DNA from: JABSOG01 sp041583135
GTDB taxonomy: Bacteria > Pseudomonadota > Gammaproteobacteria > Enterobacterales > Alteromonadaceae
Length of the DNA stretch: 50,874 nucleotides
Assembly: GCA_041583135.1 (NCBI GenBank)
Contig: JBFHGJ010000034.1
Location: 1-50,874, forward strand
Direction: 5' to 3'
Made by a program: the position numbers and the translations under genes. The first letter of the stretch is position 1. Each line of letters starts with the position of its first letter. The notes under the pieces were generated by a model. The model searched no databases, was not told the origin of the DNA, and saw only the letters and a program-made list of their open reading frames with translations. Shown piece by piece: positions 32,691-41,100 of this stretch.

Positions 32691-33209
32691 TTGACTACTA
32701 TTGTATCTGTACGCAGAGGTGACAAAGTTGTTATTGGCGGTGACGGTCAGGTCTCCCTCGGTAATACCGTAATGAAAGGCAATGCCCGCAAGGTGCGTCG
32801 TCTTTATCATGATAAAGTACTGGCCGGATTTGCCGGTGGTACTGCCGATGCCTTCACCCTGTTTGAGCGCTTTGAAAGCAAGCTGGAAATGCATCAAGGC
32901 CACCTAACTCGGGCCGCAGTAGAGCTTGCCAAAGATTGGCGCACCGACAGAATGCTGCGCCGTTTAGAAGCGTTGCTTGCCGTGGCCGACCACACAGCCT
33001 CTTTGATCATCACAGGTAACGGTGATGTTATCCAACCCGAAAACGATTTGATTGCCATTGGCAGCGGTGGCCCATTCGCCCAAGCGGCAGCTACCGCCCT
33101 ATTGCAAAACACCGAACTGAGCGCTCGCGATATCGTCGAAAAAAGCCTAACCATCGCCGGTGATATTTGTGTTTTCACCAATCTAAATCAAACGATTGAA
33201 GAATTATAG
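32691..33209 (+). CDS. hslV: ATP-dependent protease subunit HslV
   Basis: HslV is the proteolytic double-hexamer of the HslUV protease. After start removal the mature chain begins T-T-I-V-S-V-R-R-G-D, where the first Thr is the nucleophile. G-G-D-G-Q-V-S-L-G and the NARKVRRLY region are conserved. The start is TTG at 32691, required because the Thr must follow directly. Length 172 is normal. hslU follows 9 bases later. Confidence 0.96.
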   Translation: MTTIVSVRRGDKVVIGGDGQVSLGNTVMKGNARKVRRLYHDKVLAGFAGGTADAFTLFERFESKLEMHQGHLTRAAVELAKDWRTDRMLRRLEALLAVADHTASLIITGNGDVIQPENDLIAIGSGGPFAQAAATALLQNTELSARDIVEKSLTIAGDICVFTNLNQTIEEL

Positions 33210-33218
33210 GAATTTGAC

Positions 33219-34547
33219 ATGTCAGCCATGACCCCCAGAGAAATCGTTTCTGAACTCGACAGTCATATCATCGGTCAAGACAAGGCCAAAAAGGCCGTTG
33301 CGATAGCCCTGCGTAACCGCTGGCGTCGTATGCAGCTCGAAGAAGACTTGAGAGCTGAAGTGACGCCGAAAAACATCTTAATGATAGGCCCGACCGGTGT
33401 CGGTAAAACCGAGATCGCTCGACGTTTGGCTAAACTCGCCAATGCGCCGTTTATCAAAGTCGAAGCCACCAAGTTCACCGAAGTCGGTTATGTCGGCAAA
33501 GAAGTCGAAACCATCATTCGAGATTTGGCAGAAGTTGCAGTCAAAATGACCCGTGAACAAGAGATGGAAAAAGTTCGTTTTCGCGCTGAAGAAGCCGCAG
33601 AAGAACGCATTTTGGACTGCCTCCTGCCTAAACCTAAAAATGTTTACGGTGAAGAGGAAGAAGCCAGAGACAGCAATACCCGTCAGATCTTCCGTAAGAA
33701 ATTACGCGAAGGTGATTTAGACGACAAAGAAATTGAAATCGACCTTGCACAACCGCAAGTCGGTGTCGAGATCATGGCCCCTCCGGGTATGGAAGAAATG
33801 ACCTCGCAATTGCAGGGCATGTTCCAAAACCTCGGTGGCGATCGCCGCAAAAACCGTAAGATTAAAGTCAAAGAAGCCCTTAAATTGGTGCTTGAAGAAG
33901 AAGCCGGTAAATTGGTTAACCCCGAAGAGATCAAAGAAAAGGCCATCTACAACGCCGAACAAAACGGCATTGTCTTTATCGATGAAATCGACAAGATCTG
34001 TAAGCGTTCAGACAGCCACGGCCCTGACGTTTCAAGAGAAGGCGTACAACGTGACCTATTGCCTTTGGTCGAAGGGTCCACCATCACCACCAAGCACGGT
34101 ATGGTCAAAACCGATCACATCTTGTTTATTGCCTCCGGTGCGTTTCAGATGTCAAAACCCTCTGATCTGATCCCCGAGCTGCAAGGCCGTTTGCCTATTC
34201 GCGTTGAACTCGAAGCACTGAGCGCTGGAGACTTTGAGCGTATTCTGGTCGAGCCTTTTGCCTCTTTAACTGAACAATATAAAGCCTTGCTCGCCACAGA
34301 GGGCGTCAGCATCGAGTTCACTGAAGATGGTATCAAGCGCATTGCCAACTGCGCTTGGCAGGTCAATGAGCGCACCGAAAACATCGGTGCCCGCCGTTTG
34401 CATACCGTGATGGAAAAGCTCACTGAGGAAATTTCGTTTAGCGCCTCAGAACAAGGTGGCGAAACAGTCGTTATCGACACCGGCTACGTCGATAAGTATC
34501 TGGAAACCTTGGTTTCAGACGAAGACTTAAGCCGCTTTATCCTGTAA
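33219..34547 (+). CDS. hslU: HslU ATPase of the HslUV protease
   Basis: HslU is the AAA+ unfoldase that feeds HslV. It has TPREIVSELD-x-HIIGQD at the N-terminus, Walker A GPTGVGKTE (about 57-65), the GYVGKEVE pore loop (about 90), an I domain (about 110-235), Walker B GIVFIDEIDK (about 250-259), sensor R-L-P-I-R-V-E-L and a C-terminal tail ending in L that docks into HslV. Length 442 is typical. Confidence 0.97.
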   Translation: MSAMTPREIVSELDSHIIGQDKAKKAVAIALRNRWRRMQLEEDLRAEVTPKNILMIGPTGVGKTEIARRLAKLANAPFIKVEATKFTEVGYVGKEVETIIRDLAEVAVKMTREQEMEKVRFRAEEAAEERILDCLLPKPKNVYGEEEEARDSNTRQIFRKKLREGDLDDKEIEIDLAQPQVGVEIMAPPGMEEMTSQLQGMFQNLGGDRRKNRKIKVKEALKLVLEEEAGKLVNPEEIKEKAIYNAEQNGIVFIDEIDKICKRSDSHGPDVSREGVQRDLLPLVEGSTITTKHGMVKTDHILFIASGAFQMSKPSDLIPELQGRLPIRVELEALSAGDFERILVEPFASLTEQYKALLATEGVSIEFTEDGIKRIANCAWQVNERTENIGARRLHTVMEKLTEEISFSASEQGGETVVIDTGYVDKYLETLVSDEDLSRFIL

Positions 34548-34598
34548 CACCACTGTGTGGCGGGCATCCCGCTCGCCACCGTTTTTCTAAGGCTTCTT

Positions 34599-34976
34599 AT
34601 GAGCGCCCCAGTCAAAGCCCTGCATTATCATAAACAACAGCAATGCCTTGAAATTACCTTCAGTGATGAAGGCAAAGCCACATTTAGCGCCGAATTTTTA
34701 AGGGTCTATTCCCCCAGTGCCGAAGTGACCGGACACACACCTGAACAGGCAGTGCTGGTAACCAACAAACGCCAAGTCAAGATCAGCAAAATAGAACCCG
34801 TAGGCAACTACGCGGTCAAACTATGTTTTGACGACGGTCATGACACCGGGCTATACAGCTGGTCATATTTAGAATATCTGCGCGCCAACCAAACCAAGTT
34901 GTGGCAACACTACCTTGAGCGCGTCAAAGCCGCCAATGCTCAGCGCGAAGAAATAATCCCCATCCAAATCAAATAA
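34599..34976 (+). CDS. DUF971 (gamma-butyrobetaine hydroxylase-like N-domain) protein
   Basis: I choose ATG 34599 (MSAPVKALHYHKQQQ) with an AAGG site upstream; an in-frame ATG at 34557 sits in hairpin-like sequence with no ribosome site. The core L-E-I-T-F-S-D, F-S-A-E-F-L-R-V-Y-S-P-S-A-E and V-K-L-C-F-D-D-G-H-D-T-G-L-Y-S-W-x-Y-L matches the DUF971 domain. Such proteins often lie behind hslVU in gammaproteobacteria. The family is linked to iron-sulfur or metal use; the exact role is open. Length 125 is normal. Confidence 0.88.
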   Translation: MSAPVKALHYHKQQQCLEITFSDEGKATFSAEFLRVYSPSAEVTGHTPEQAVLVTNKRQVKISKIEPVGNYAVKLCFDDGHDTGLYSWSYLEYLRANQTKLWQHYLERVKAANAQREEIIPIQIK

Positions 34977-34989
34977 TTCTGCATTAGAC

Positions 34990-35017
34990 TTGAGAACAAC
35001 CACCTGCACGTTATACT
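34990..35017 (+). promoter_or_regulatory. Promoter of rraA
   Basis: TTGAGA (34990-34995), a 16-bp spacer and TATACT (35012-35017) precede rraA by about 36 bp, so rraA can be expressed apart from hslVU. Confidence 0.6.
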
Positions 35018-35053
35018 GATAGCTGTTACTCCCGGCAATAAAGGTGCCTTTAA

Positions 35054-35539
35054 ATGCAATACAATACCTCGGAATTATGTGACATTTACACCAATACGGT
35101 AGACGTCGTTGAGCCTTTGTTTATCAGCTATGGCGGCAACACTTCATTCGGTGGTATGGTCAGTACGGTAAAATGTTTTGAAGACAACAAACTGATCACC
35201 GAAGTATTGGCCAAAGACGGCACGGGTAAAGTGCTAGTGATCGATGGCGGCGGTTCCACCCGCAGAGCCTTACTCGACGCCCGAGTGATTGAGCTGGCGG
35301 TAGAACAGCAATGGGAAGGCATCGTTTGCTATGGTGCTGTGCGCGATGTAGACATGCTTGAAGAAGCTGAAATTGGTATTTACGCCCTCGCTTCCATTCC
35401 GGTCGGCTCTGACGATTTAGGTCATGGCGAAGCCGAAGTGCCGGTCAATTTTGGCGGCGTCACGTTTTTACCGGAAGACCACCTCTACGCCGACTCCACT
35501 GGCATCATCTTATCTCCCGATCCACTGGATATCGAATAA
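35054..35539 (+). CDS. rraA: RNase E activity inhibitor RraA
   Basis: RraA binds the RNase E C-terminal region and inhibits it, changing mRNA decay. The fold-defining segments are N-T-S-F-G-G-M-V-S-T-V-K-C-F-E-D-N, VLVIDGGGSTRRALLDA, and C-Y-G-A-V-R-D-V-D near 100-108. Length 161 matches E. coli. It belongs to the menG-like aldolase fold without enzyme activity. The gene follows hslVU and DUF971, a conserved order. Confidence 0.95.
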   Translation: MQYNTSELCDIYTNTVDVVEPLFISYGGNTSFGGMVSTVKCFEDNKLITEVLAKDGTGKVLVIDGGGSTRRALLDARVIELAVEQQWEGIVCYGAVRDVDMLEEAEIGIYALASIPVGSDDLGHGEAEVPVNFGGVTFLPEDHLYADSTGIILSPDPLDIE

Positions 35540-35542
35540 ACT

Positions 35543-37414
35543 TTAGTGGTGACTTTGCCGCCAATTCTGCAACCACGTGGCAAAGTCATCTAAGTCAAAC
35601 GGCTTGGCATAGTAAAAGCCTTGAGATTGACTAAAACCAAAGCCATCAAGCTTATCGGCAATGGCTTTATTCTCCACCCCTTGAGCGACCACATCTAAAT
35701 TCATTTTTCTCGCCAGCTCGACAATTGCAGCTAAGATCACCGCATCGTTTTGCTGTGAAGACGCAATAACGCTACTGTCGATTTTGACCTGCTTAAGCGG
35801 TAAGCGGCGCAAATACGACAGCGAGGTATAGCCACTGCCGAAATCATCAAGCGCAATACCGATACCTCTGGCATTGAGCTGCTTGATCATCCGGCGTGCT
35901 CTTTCCGGGTCGGCCATCAGCGCCGATTCCTTAATGTCTAACGTTAGCAACTGTGCGGAGACTTGATAACGCTCTGCCAGCATATCGATAGTCTCAACCA
36001 GCTCCATCTGCATCAAGTCACTATTGCCAAGGTTGACCGTTAACGGCAAGTTGACGCCTTGTTCACTATGGGCTTTTAACTTTGCCAGCACCTTGTCCAA
36101 CACCCACTGAGTCAGCGAAAACAGCACGCCGCTTTGCTCGGCCAGCAAAATAAAGTCATTGGGTAATATCAGCCCTTTTTGCGGATGATGCCAGCGGATC
36201 AACACCTCACCACCGCACACCTGATGGTTGCTCAAATCCATCATAGGCTGGACATGTAATAGCAATTGATTGTTATCGATGGCCTGACGCAAGTCCGACA
36301 TCAAGGTCACATTTTCGCTGGTGTAATTGGCACTCTCCGGCAAAAAGACTGCGCCGTTTGGCGCATTGGAACCGTTTGCATCGTGACTGTTTATTGCATC
36401 TTGGGCATGATTGACCAGCTCTGCAATACTACTGCCGTGTTCAGGGTAACAGGCGATGCCGACTGAAAACTCAAACTCCAACGCACAACTGGGCAAGATC
36501 AAAGGCTCCATCAAATGCTCGGCGAAGCCCTTCGCTATCTTTTGCGCCAAATGCCCCTTATCGTTACTACCGACCAGCATACCAAAATTGACCCCTCGCA
36601 CGTTGGCTACCTTGAGCTGCTCGCCATCGAGTTGTTCAAGTGCCACCACGGCATCGAAGCTTTGCAGTTTTTTCTGAATTCTCTGGGCCGCCTGTGCCAG
36701 CAATAGGTCGCCATTGGTATGCCCCATCACCTGATTGATGCGGTCGAGGTTTCTCAACTTAACCAGCAGCAATGAAAACTTCTTCGCAGTCGGCGCCCGC
36801 AACAGCCGGTTGCCGATACGCTCAAATGCCAGCATATTGGGCAGCCCTGTCACGCTGTCATGGCCCGCTTGTAGCATTAGCCGTTCACTATACTTTTGTG
36901 CCTTTTCAAGCTCGGCTTTTACCTCATCGTGCTGCGACAACACAAAACCGCAGCAACTCATCGCCGCAATTACCAGCGGCAAAGCGATCAGCGTAAAGCC
37001 ACCAAAGCCCAAACCTTCGAATACGGCCAGAAATGCCAAAGCAATGGCACACAGCTCTGACAAAGCCCCAAAGCGCCGGTTTTGTCGCCACAACATAAAA
37101 TGACTCACGCCACAGAGTATGAACATGATGACAAACAGGCCCCAAGACAGCCATGGACTCTCAACCCCAATAAGCAAAATCAGCCCTATGACTTGAGCGG
37201 CTATCGCGGGAAGCAGCAAGTTGAGACGAGCAATGGCAAAGGTCATGGCTAACATGACGAGCATCGCGACAATCGCGCCTATCGCCAATTGATTGTCCGA
37301 TAACCAGGTTAAGCCATGGCTGGCACTGAGTAAGCGACTAAAGTCGAAAACGACAACCGCAGCAATGGCGACAGCGGTCATAGTAAATGAATTGGCGTTG
37401 GCAATTGGCTTCAT
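35543..37414 (-). CDS. Membrane GGDEF-EAL protein, probable c-di-GMP phosphodiesterase
   Basis: Five or six hydrophobic helices (about 10-155) form an N-terminal sensor. The GGDEF domain (from about 184, GHDSVTGLPNMLAFERI) is degenerate: at the signature position it reads V-R-G-V-N-F-G-M, so cyclase activity is unlikely. The EAL domain (from about 380) keeps E-V-L-I-R-W near 400, D-D-F-G-S-G-Y-T-S-L near 521, K-I-D and Q-G-V-E-N, which are the catalytic metal and general-base residues, so phosphodiesterase activity is plausible. Length 623. It converges with rraA. Confidence 0.9.
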   Translation of the reverse strand: MKPIANANSFTMTAVAIAAVVVFDFSRLLSASHGLTWLSDNQLAIGAIVAMLVMLAMTFAIARLNLLLPAIAAQVIGLILLIGVESPWLSWGLFVIMFILCGVSHFMLWRQNRRFGALSELCAIALAFLAVFEGLGFGGFTLIALPLVIAAMSCCGFVLSQHDEVKAELEKAQKYSERLMLQAGHDSVTGLPNMLAFERIGNRLLRAPTAKKFSLLLVKLRNLDRINQVMGHTNGDLLLAQAAQRIQKKLQSFDAVVALEQLDGEQLKVANVRGVNFGMLVGSNDKGHLAQKIAKGFAEHLMEPLILPSCALEFEFSVGIACYPEHGSSIAELVNHAQDAINSHDANGSNAPNGAVFLPESANYTSENVTLMSDLRQAIDNNQLLLHVQPMMDLSNHQVCGGEVLIRWHHPQKGLILPNDFILLAEQSGVLFSLTQWVLDKVLAKLKAHSEQGVNLPLTVNLGNSDLMQMELVETIDMLAERYQVSAQLLTLDIKESALMADPERARRMIKQLNARGIGIALDDFGSGYTSLSYLRRLPLKQVKIDSSVIASSQQNDAVILAAIVELARKMNLDVVAQGVENKAIADKLDGFGFSQSQGFYYAKPFDLDDFATWLQNWRQSHH

Positions 37415-37428
37415 TAATTTTACGAAAA

Positions 37429-37451
37429 GTTGTCACAACATAATTGACAAC
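37429..37451. promoter_or_regulatory. Inverted repeat upstream of the GGDEF-EAL gene
   Basis: GTTGTC (37429-37434) and GACAAC (37446-37451) are separated by 11 bp. On the minus strand a -10-like TATACT lies just upstream of the repeat (around 37453-37458), so the repeat would cover the start of the transcript. It may be an operator. Confidence 0.35.
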
Positions 37452-37572
37452 AGTATAGGAGTGATTGTTTTTAAAAGACAATTTTTAGCGGACTAATGTT
37501 CACAAAAAAGTGATGGACAGCCAGTGAGCAAACAAGAGACCACAACGCACAACGGCGCTGTGGTTGGGCCGA

Positions 37573-37968
37573 CTAAAAGACACTGCGTAAATAATTGATC
37601 ACGTGCCAAGTGTCTTCTTTTGAGAGGGTTTTACGATAACTAGGCATAGGACCGACACCGGTGCGGATCTGCCAAAACAATTCGCCATCGCTCATGCTTC
37701 GCACAGATTCGGCAGTCAAGTCGGTGCCCTCATCGCCATCACCCAAACCGTTTTTGCCGTGACACTGACGACACTCATCGTAATAGATGGATTGTCCGAC
37801 CTCGAGTGAATGGGGACCGGGCGGATAGGGGTTACGTTTTTTGGCGACACTGGCAGGAATGCGTTTTTCACTTTTGATACCAAAGGCATCGGCGTCAAAA
37901 GTCATCGCAGTTGTGGAGATTGCAGTGGTAAATAAAACACAAACAGAGGCTAACTTACTGATACTCAT
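37573..37968 (-). CDS. Small exported cytochrome c (131 aa)
   Basis: A signal peptide (about 1-21) is followed by one class I cytochrome c domain with C-R-Q-C-H (66-70) for haem binding and the distal Met in G-P-M-P-S-Y (Met 108). The ending W-H-V-I-N-Y-L-R is typical of the last helix. It should carry single electrons in the periplasm. It is a single gene with its own strong promoter that contains a 24-bp palindrome, so expression is likely regulated. The partner oxidoreductase is not visible nearby. Confidence 0.9.
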   Translation of the reverse strand: MSISKLASVCVLFTTAISTTAMTFDADAFGIKSEKRIPASVAKKRNPYPPGPHSLEVGQSIYYDECRQCHGKNGLGDGDEGTDLTAESVRSMSDGELFWQIRTGVGPMPSYRKTLSKEDTWHVINYLRSVF

Positions 37969-38017
37969 ATTGATACTCCTAATATGACGAGGTTGTTGTT
38001 TTTTTAATCGCTCAATC

Positions 38018-38061
38018 AGTATAGGGTAGATAGGAACAATTGTTAAATATTTTTAACAATT
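38018..38061 (-). promoter_or_regulatory. Cytochrome c promoter with palindromic operator
   Basis: On the minus strand TTAACA (38046-38041), exactly 17 bp, then TATACT (38023-38018) form a near-consensus promoter. The -35 lies within a perfect palindrome, AATTGTTAAA-TATT-TTTAACAATT (38038-38061), so a dimeric repressor binding there would block RNA polymerase. Confidence 0.6.
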
Positions 38062-38124
38062 AAATTAACATTCAACGACAGGATGAAAGAAGCGCCCCTT
38101 TAGAGCGCGTAATAGACTTGTAGT

Positions 38125-39351
38125 TTAAACTCTGACACTGTGTCCATCGATAACCACATCAACGGCCTTATTGACACCAAATTGATAGGCAAGCTCAGCA
38201 GGATGGTCGATGTTCCACAGCACAAAGTCGGCCCGTTTGCCCGCTTTGAGCACGCCTCTATCGTCAAAACCTAGGGCTTTGGCAGCATTGCGGGTGACGC
38301 CGGCCAGCGCTTGCTCTGGGGTCATTCTAAATAAAGTACAGGCCATATTGAGCATCAGCAGCAAAGAGCACAATGGCGATGAACCGGGATTGGTATCGGT
38401 GGCAATGGCCATCGGCACCTCATATTGGTTGAGCAAGTCCACAGGCGGCAATTGGGTTTCGCGCAAGAAATAAAACGCACCGGGTAACAGTACTGCCACT
38501 GTGCCTGCAGCTTTTAACGCCTTAACGCCTGCCTCATCTAAATACTCTAAGTGATCAGAGGAAAGCCCCTGATACTCAGCGCACAGTTCACTACCGCCTA
38601 AGTTAGACAACTGCTCGGCATGAAGTTTAACCGGTAATCCCAAGGCTTTGGCCTTGTCGAAGACCTTTTGCGTTTGCGCCAAAGAAAAGCCGATCCCTTC
38701 ACAAAAGGCATCCACCGCATCGGCAAGACCAAGCCTAGCCACCTCAGGCAACATTTCATTGCAAACCAGGTCGATATAGCCATCGGCATCGTCTTTGTAT
38801 TCAGGGGGTAAGGCATGAGCGCCTAGGAATGTGGTTTTAATGGTGGCCGGATGATGCTCACCGAGCAATCTCGCTACTTTGAGCATTTTCACTTCGGTCT
38901 CAAGGTCTAAGCCATAACCGGATTTGATCTCAACTGTCGTCACCCCTTCTTTGAGCAGTGCGTTGAGCCTATCTTTGGCTGCAACAAACAGGGTTTGCTC
39001 ATCGGCGTTGCGGGTTTGATTGACAGTAGAGACAATGCCGCCGCCTTGTCGGGCAATTTCTTCATAGGAGACGCCCTTGAGGCGCTTTTCAAATTCTTCG
39101 GCGCGTGAACCACCATAAACCAAATGGGTGTGACAGTCGATAAGGCCGGGGGTTACCCAAGCACCGTTGCCTTTGAGCACCGGCGTTTCTAAGGCATCGA
39201 ACGGCGGCAATTCGCTGCGCGGTCCTAACCATGCGATTTTGCCATCGACCACCGCAATCGCACCATCGCGAATGGCGCCGTAGGGCTGCTCTGACTCAGG
39301 GTTCATGGTAGCGATATTGACATCAAGCCAAACTTGGGTGTAATGATTCAT
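38125..39351 (-). CDS. hutI: Imidazolonepropionase HutI
   Basis: HutI opens imidazolonepropionate to N-formimino-glutamate, the third step of histidine degradation. It is an amidohydrolase: metal-binding V-T-P-G-L-I-D-C-H-T-H near 65-77, H-L-V-Y-G-G-S-R-A-E-E-F, K-L-H-A-E-Q-L-S-N-L-G-G near 240, and T-D-T-N-P-G-S-S near 315. Length 408 is typical. It is divergent from its regulator gene hutC. The other steps (hutH, hutU) are not in this window. Confidence 0.96.
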   Translation of the reverse strand: MNHYTQVWLDVNIATMNPESEQPYGAIRDGAIAVVDGKIAWLGPRSELPPFDALETPVLKGNGAWVTPGLIDCHTHLVYGGSRAEEFEKRLKGVSYEEIARQGGGIVSTVNQTRNADEQTLFVAAKDRLNALLKEGVTTVEIKSGYGLDLETEVKMLKVARLLGEHHPATIKTTFLGAHALPPEYKDDADGYIDLVCNEMLPEVARLGLADAVDAFCEGIGFSLAQTQKVFDKAKALGLPVKLHAEQLSNLGGSELCAEYQGLSSDHLEYLDEAGVKALKAAGTVAVLLPGAFYFLRETQLPPVDLLNQYEVPMAIATDTNPGSSPLCSLLLMLNMACTLFRMTPEQALAGVTRNAAKALGFDDRGVLKAGKRADFVLWNIDHPAELAYQFGVNKAVDVVIDGHSVRV

Positions 39352-39404
39352 GACCTACTCTTTCTTACCACATCTGTAAAGTTGCAAAAATAATAGCATT
39401 AACA

Positions 39405-39418
39405 CTTGTATATACAAG
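39405..39418. promoter_or_regulatory. HutC operator in the hutI-hutC region
   Basis: CTTGTATATACAAG is a perfect 14-bp palindrome of the form known for HutC sites. On the minus strand its TTGTAT can act as -35 with TATTAT 16 bp downstream, so bound HutC would repress hutI. It probably also controls hutC itself. Confidence 0.75.
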
Positions 39419-39469
39419 CCTTTTGTGGCATTTTTTTAATCAGACTAAAAAACAACCCTCGGGGCAATC

Positions 39470-40171
39470 GTGGCAGAAGCAAAATTTCTGGTGATCAAGC
39501 AGTACATCCTCAAACAGATTGAGGCGCGCATCTGGGCGGAAAACACCCGAGTACCATCTGAAAATGAGCTGGCAACCCGCTTTAAAGTCTCCCGCATGAC
39601 GGCCCGTAGAGCCTTGCAGGATTTAACCGAACAGGGTGTTTTAACCCGAACACAGGGGCTTGGCACCTTTGTCGCCAGTTTAAAGTCGCAATCTTCTATC
39701 ATGGAGATCCGCAACATTGCCGATGAGATCAAAGGCCGAGGCCGCGATTATCGCTGTGAAGTGCTTAAGCTCGAAAGCCTTATCCCGGCAGACAATATTG
39801 CCATTGCATTAGAGCTGCCCCTGCAACAACCAATTTATTACTCACAACTGATACATTGTGAAAACAATATTCCATTGCAGCTCGAAGAACGATTTGTCAA
39901 TCCAAACCTAGTGCCGGAGTATTTGCAGCAAGATTTTACGGCAATCACGCCTCATGCCTATTTGTCGCAGATAGCGCCTTTAACCCAAGCGCACCACACC
40001 ATTGAGGCCATCAGCCCAAGCGAAACTCAATGTCGCTTGTTGCAGCTGAATGAGAACGAACCTTGTTTGCAGATCACCAGACGCACATGGAGCGCCCAAG
40101 GGGTTGTCAGCTACGCCAAACTCACCAGCCCCGGCTCCCGTTACCGCCTCGACAGCGAACTTAAGTTTTAG
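39470..40171 (+). CDS. hutC: Histidine utilization repressor HutC (GntR family)
   Basis: HutC is the urocanate-responsive repressor of histidine degradation genes. The N-terminal winged helix-turn-helix (about 8-75) shows the GntR pattern R-V-P-S-E-N-E-L-A-T-R-F-K-V-S-R-M-T-A-R-R-A-L. The C-terminal UTRA ligand domain (about 90-230) includes E-E-R-F-V-N-P. Length 233 fits. The start is GTG 39470. The palindromic operator lies in the shared spacer with hutI. Confidence 0.93.
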   Translation: MAEAKFLVIKQYILKQIEARIWAENTRVPSENELATRFKVSRMTARRALQDLTEQGVLTRTQGLGTFVASLKSQSSIMEIRNIADEIKGRGRDYRCEVLKLESLIPADNIAIALELPLQQPIYYSQLIHCENNIPLQLEERFVNPNLVPEYLQQDFTAITPHAYLSQIAPLTQAHHTIEAISPSETQCRLLQLNENEPCLQITRRTWSAQGVVSYAKLTSPGSRYRLDSELKF

Positions 40172-40189
40172 GGCGATGAGATGAACACC

Positions 40190-41092
40190 CTATACAAACC
40201 ACACCACCCGATTACGGCCATCATTTTTCGCCTTGTGCATGGCCTGCTCCATTTTATCCAATACCCGTGAAGATTCGAGGTTGTAGTCGTTGGTATAGGT
40301 TGTGCCTCCGATACTGATGCTCAAATTTTGCGAGATAGGCGAATAGAGGTGACGCCAGTGCTTCTCATTGACCTTTTCGACCAAAGAGCGACAATAGCTC
40401 GCAGCCGCCTCGGCGCTGGTATTGGGGAGAACCAATACAAACTCGTCGCTGCCAAAGCGGCACACCATATCATTGCTGCATTCGGTTAACCCGCTTAACA
40501 GCTCGGCCAGTTGGCGCAAAATTTTATCGCCGGCGGTATAGCCGTAATTGTCGTTGTAGGATTTAAAATAGTCGATATTAACAATGGCAACCGACAAGGC
40601 AGAGCCATCACGCAAGGCGCGCTTGTACTCGATGGTAAAGTATTCATCGAAACGGCGGCGATTGGCCAAACCCGTTAGCCCATCTAACGAGGCGACTTTT
40701 TCAAGCAGTTCAGACTTCATTTTTAGTGCGAGATGAGTTTCCACTCGCGCACTGACAATCGGCAAGTAAAACGGCTTAGAAATATAATCCACCGCACCGG
40801 CCTGAAGGCCAATTTCTTCATCGGAGCCTTCACGCTTAGAGGTGATAAACAGCACCGGAATGTGCCGGGTCTTCTCATGCTCTTTGAGCCTTTTACACAC
40901 CTCAAAGCCATCCATATCCGGCAACATGATATCCAGTAAGATTAAATCAACATCATGATTCATCGCCCTTACCAAACCTTGAGCGCCGCTTTTGGTCACC
41001 AATAGATGATACTGCTCTTTAAATGCATCGGCCAAAATGTTGAGGTTGATCACTTCATCATCAACGATCAAAATGGTCGGCTTTTTTTGCAT
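40190..41092 (-). CDS. Response regulator with diguanylate cyclase output
   Basis: The receiver domain (1-125) has V-D-D-E, phospho-acceptor Asp in L-L-D-I-M-L-P-D near 55, and the conserved S-K-P-F Lys near 107. The GGDEF domain (about 135-300) starts D-G-L-T-G-L-A-N-R-R-R-F-D and has the signature as G-S-D-E-F near 212-216, a variant still active in several known cyclases. It lies 8 bases after the hybrid kinase stop on the same strand, so the two probably form one pathway making c-di-GMP. Confidence 0.93.
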   Translation of the reverse strand: MQKKPTILIVDDEVINLNILADAFKEQYHLLVTKSGAQGLVRAMNHDVDLILLDIMLPDMDGFEVCKRLKEHEKTRHIPVLFITSKREGSDEEIGLQAGAVDYISKPFYLPIVSARVETHLALKMKSELLEKVASLDGLTGLANRRRFDEYFTIEYKRALRDGSALSVAIVNIDYFKSYNDNYGYTAGDKILRQLAELLSGLTECSNDMVCRFGSDEFVLVLPNTSAEAAASYCRSLVEKVNEKHWRHLYSPISQNLSISIGGTTYTNDYNLESSRVLDKMEQAMHKAKNDGRNRVVWFV

Positions 41093-41100
41093 TTTTTTCC

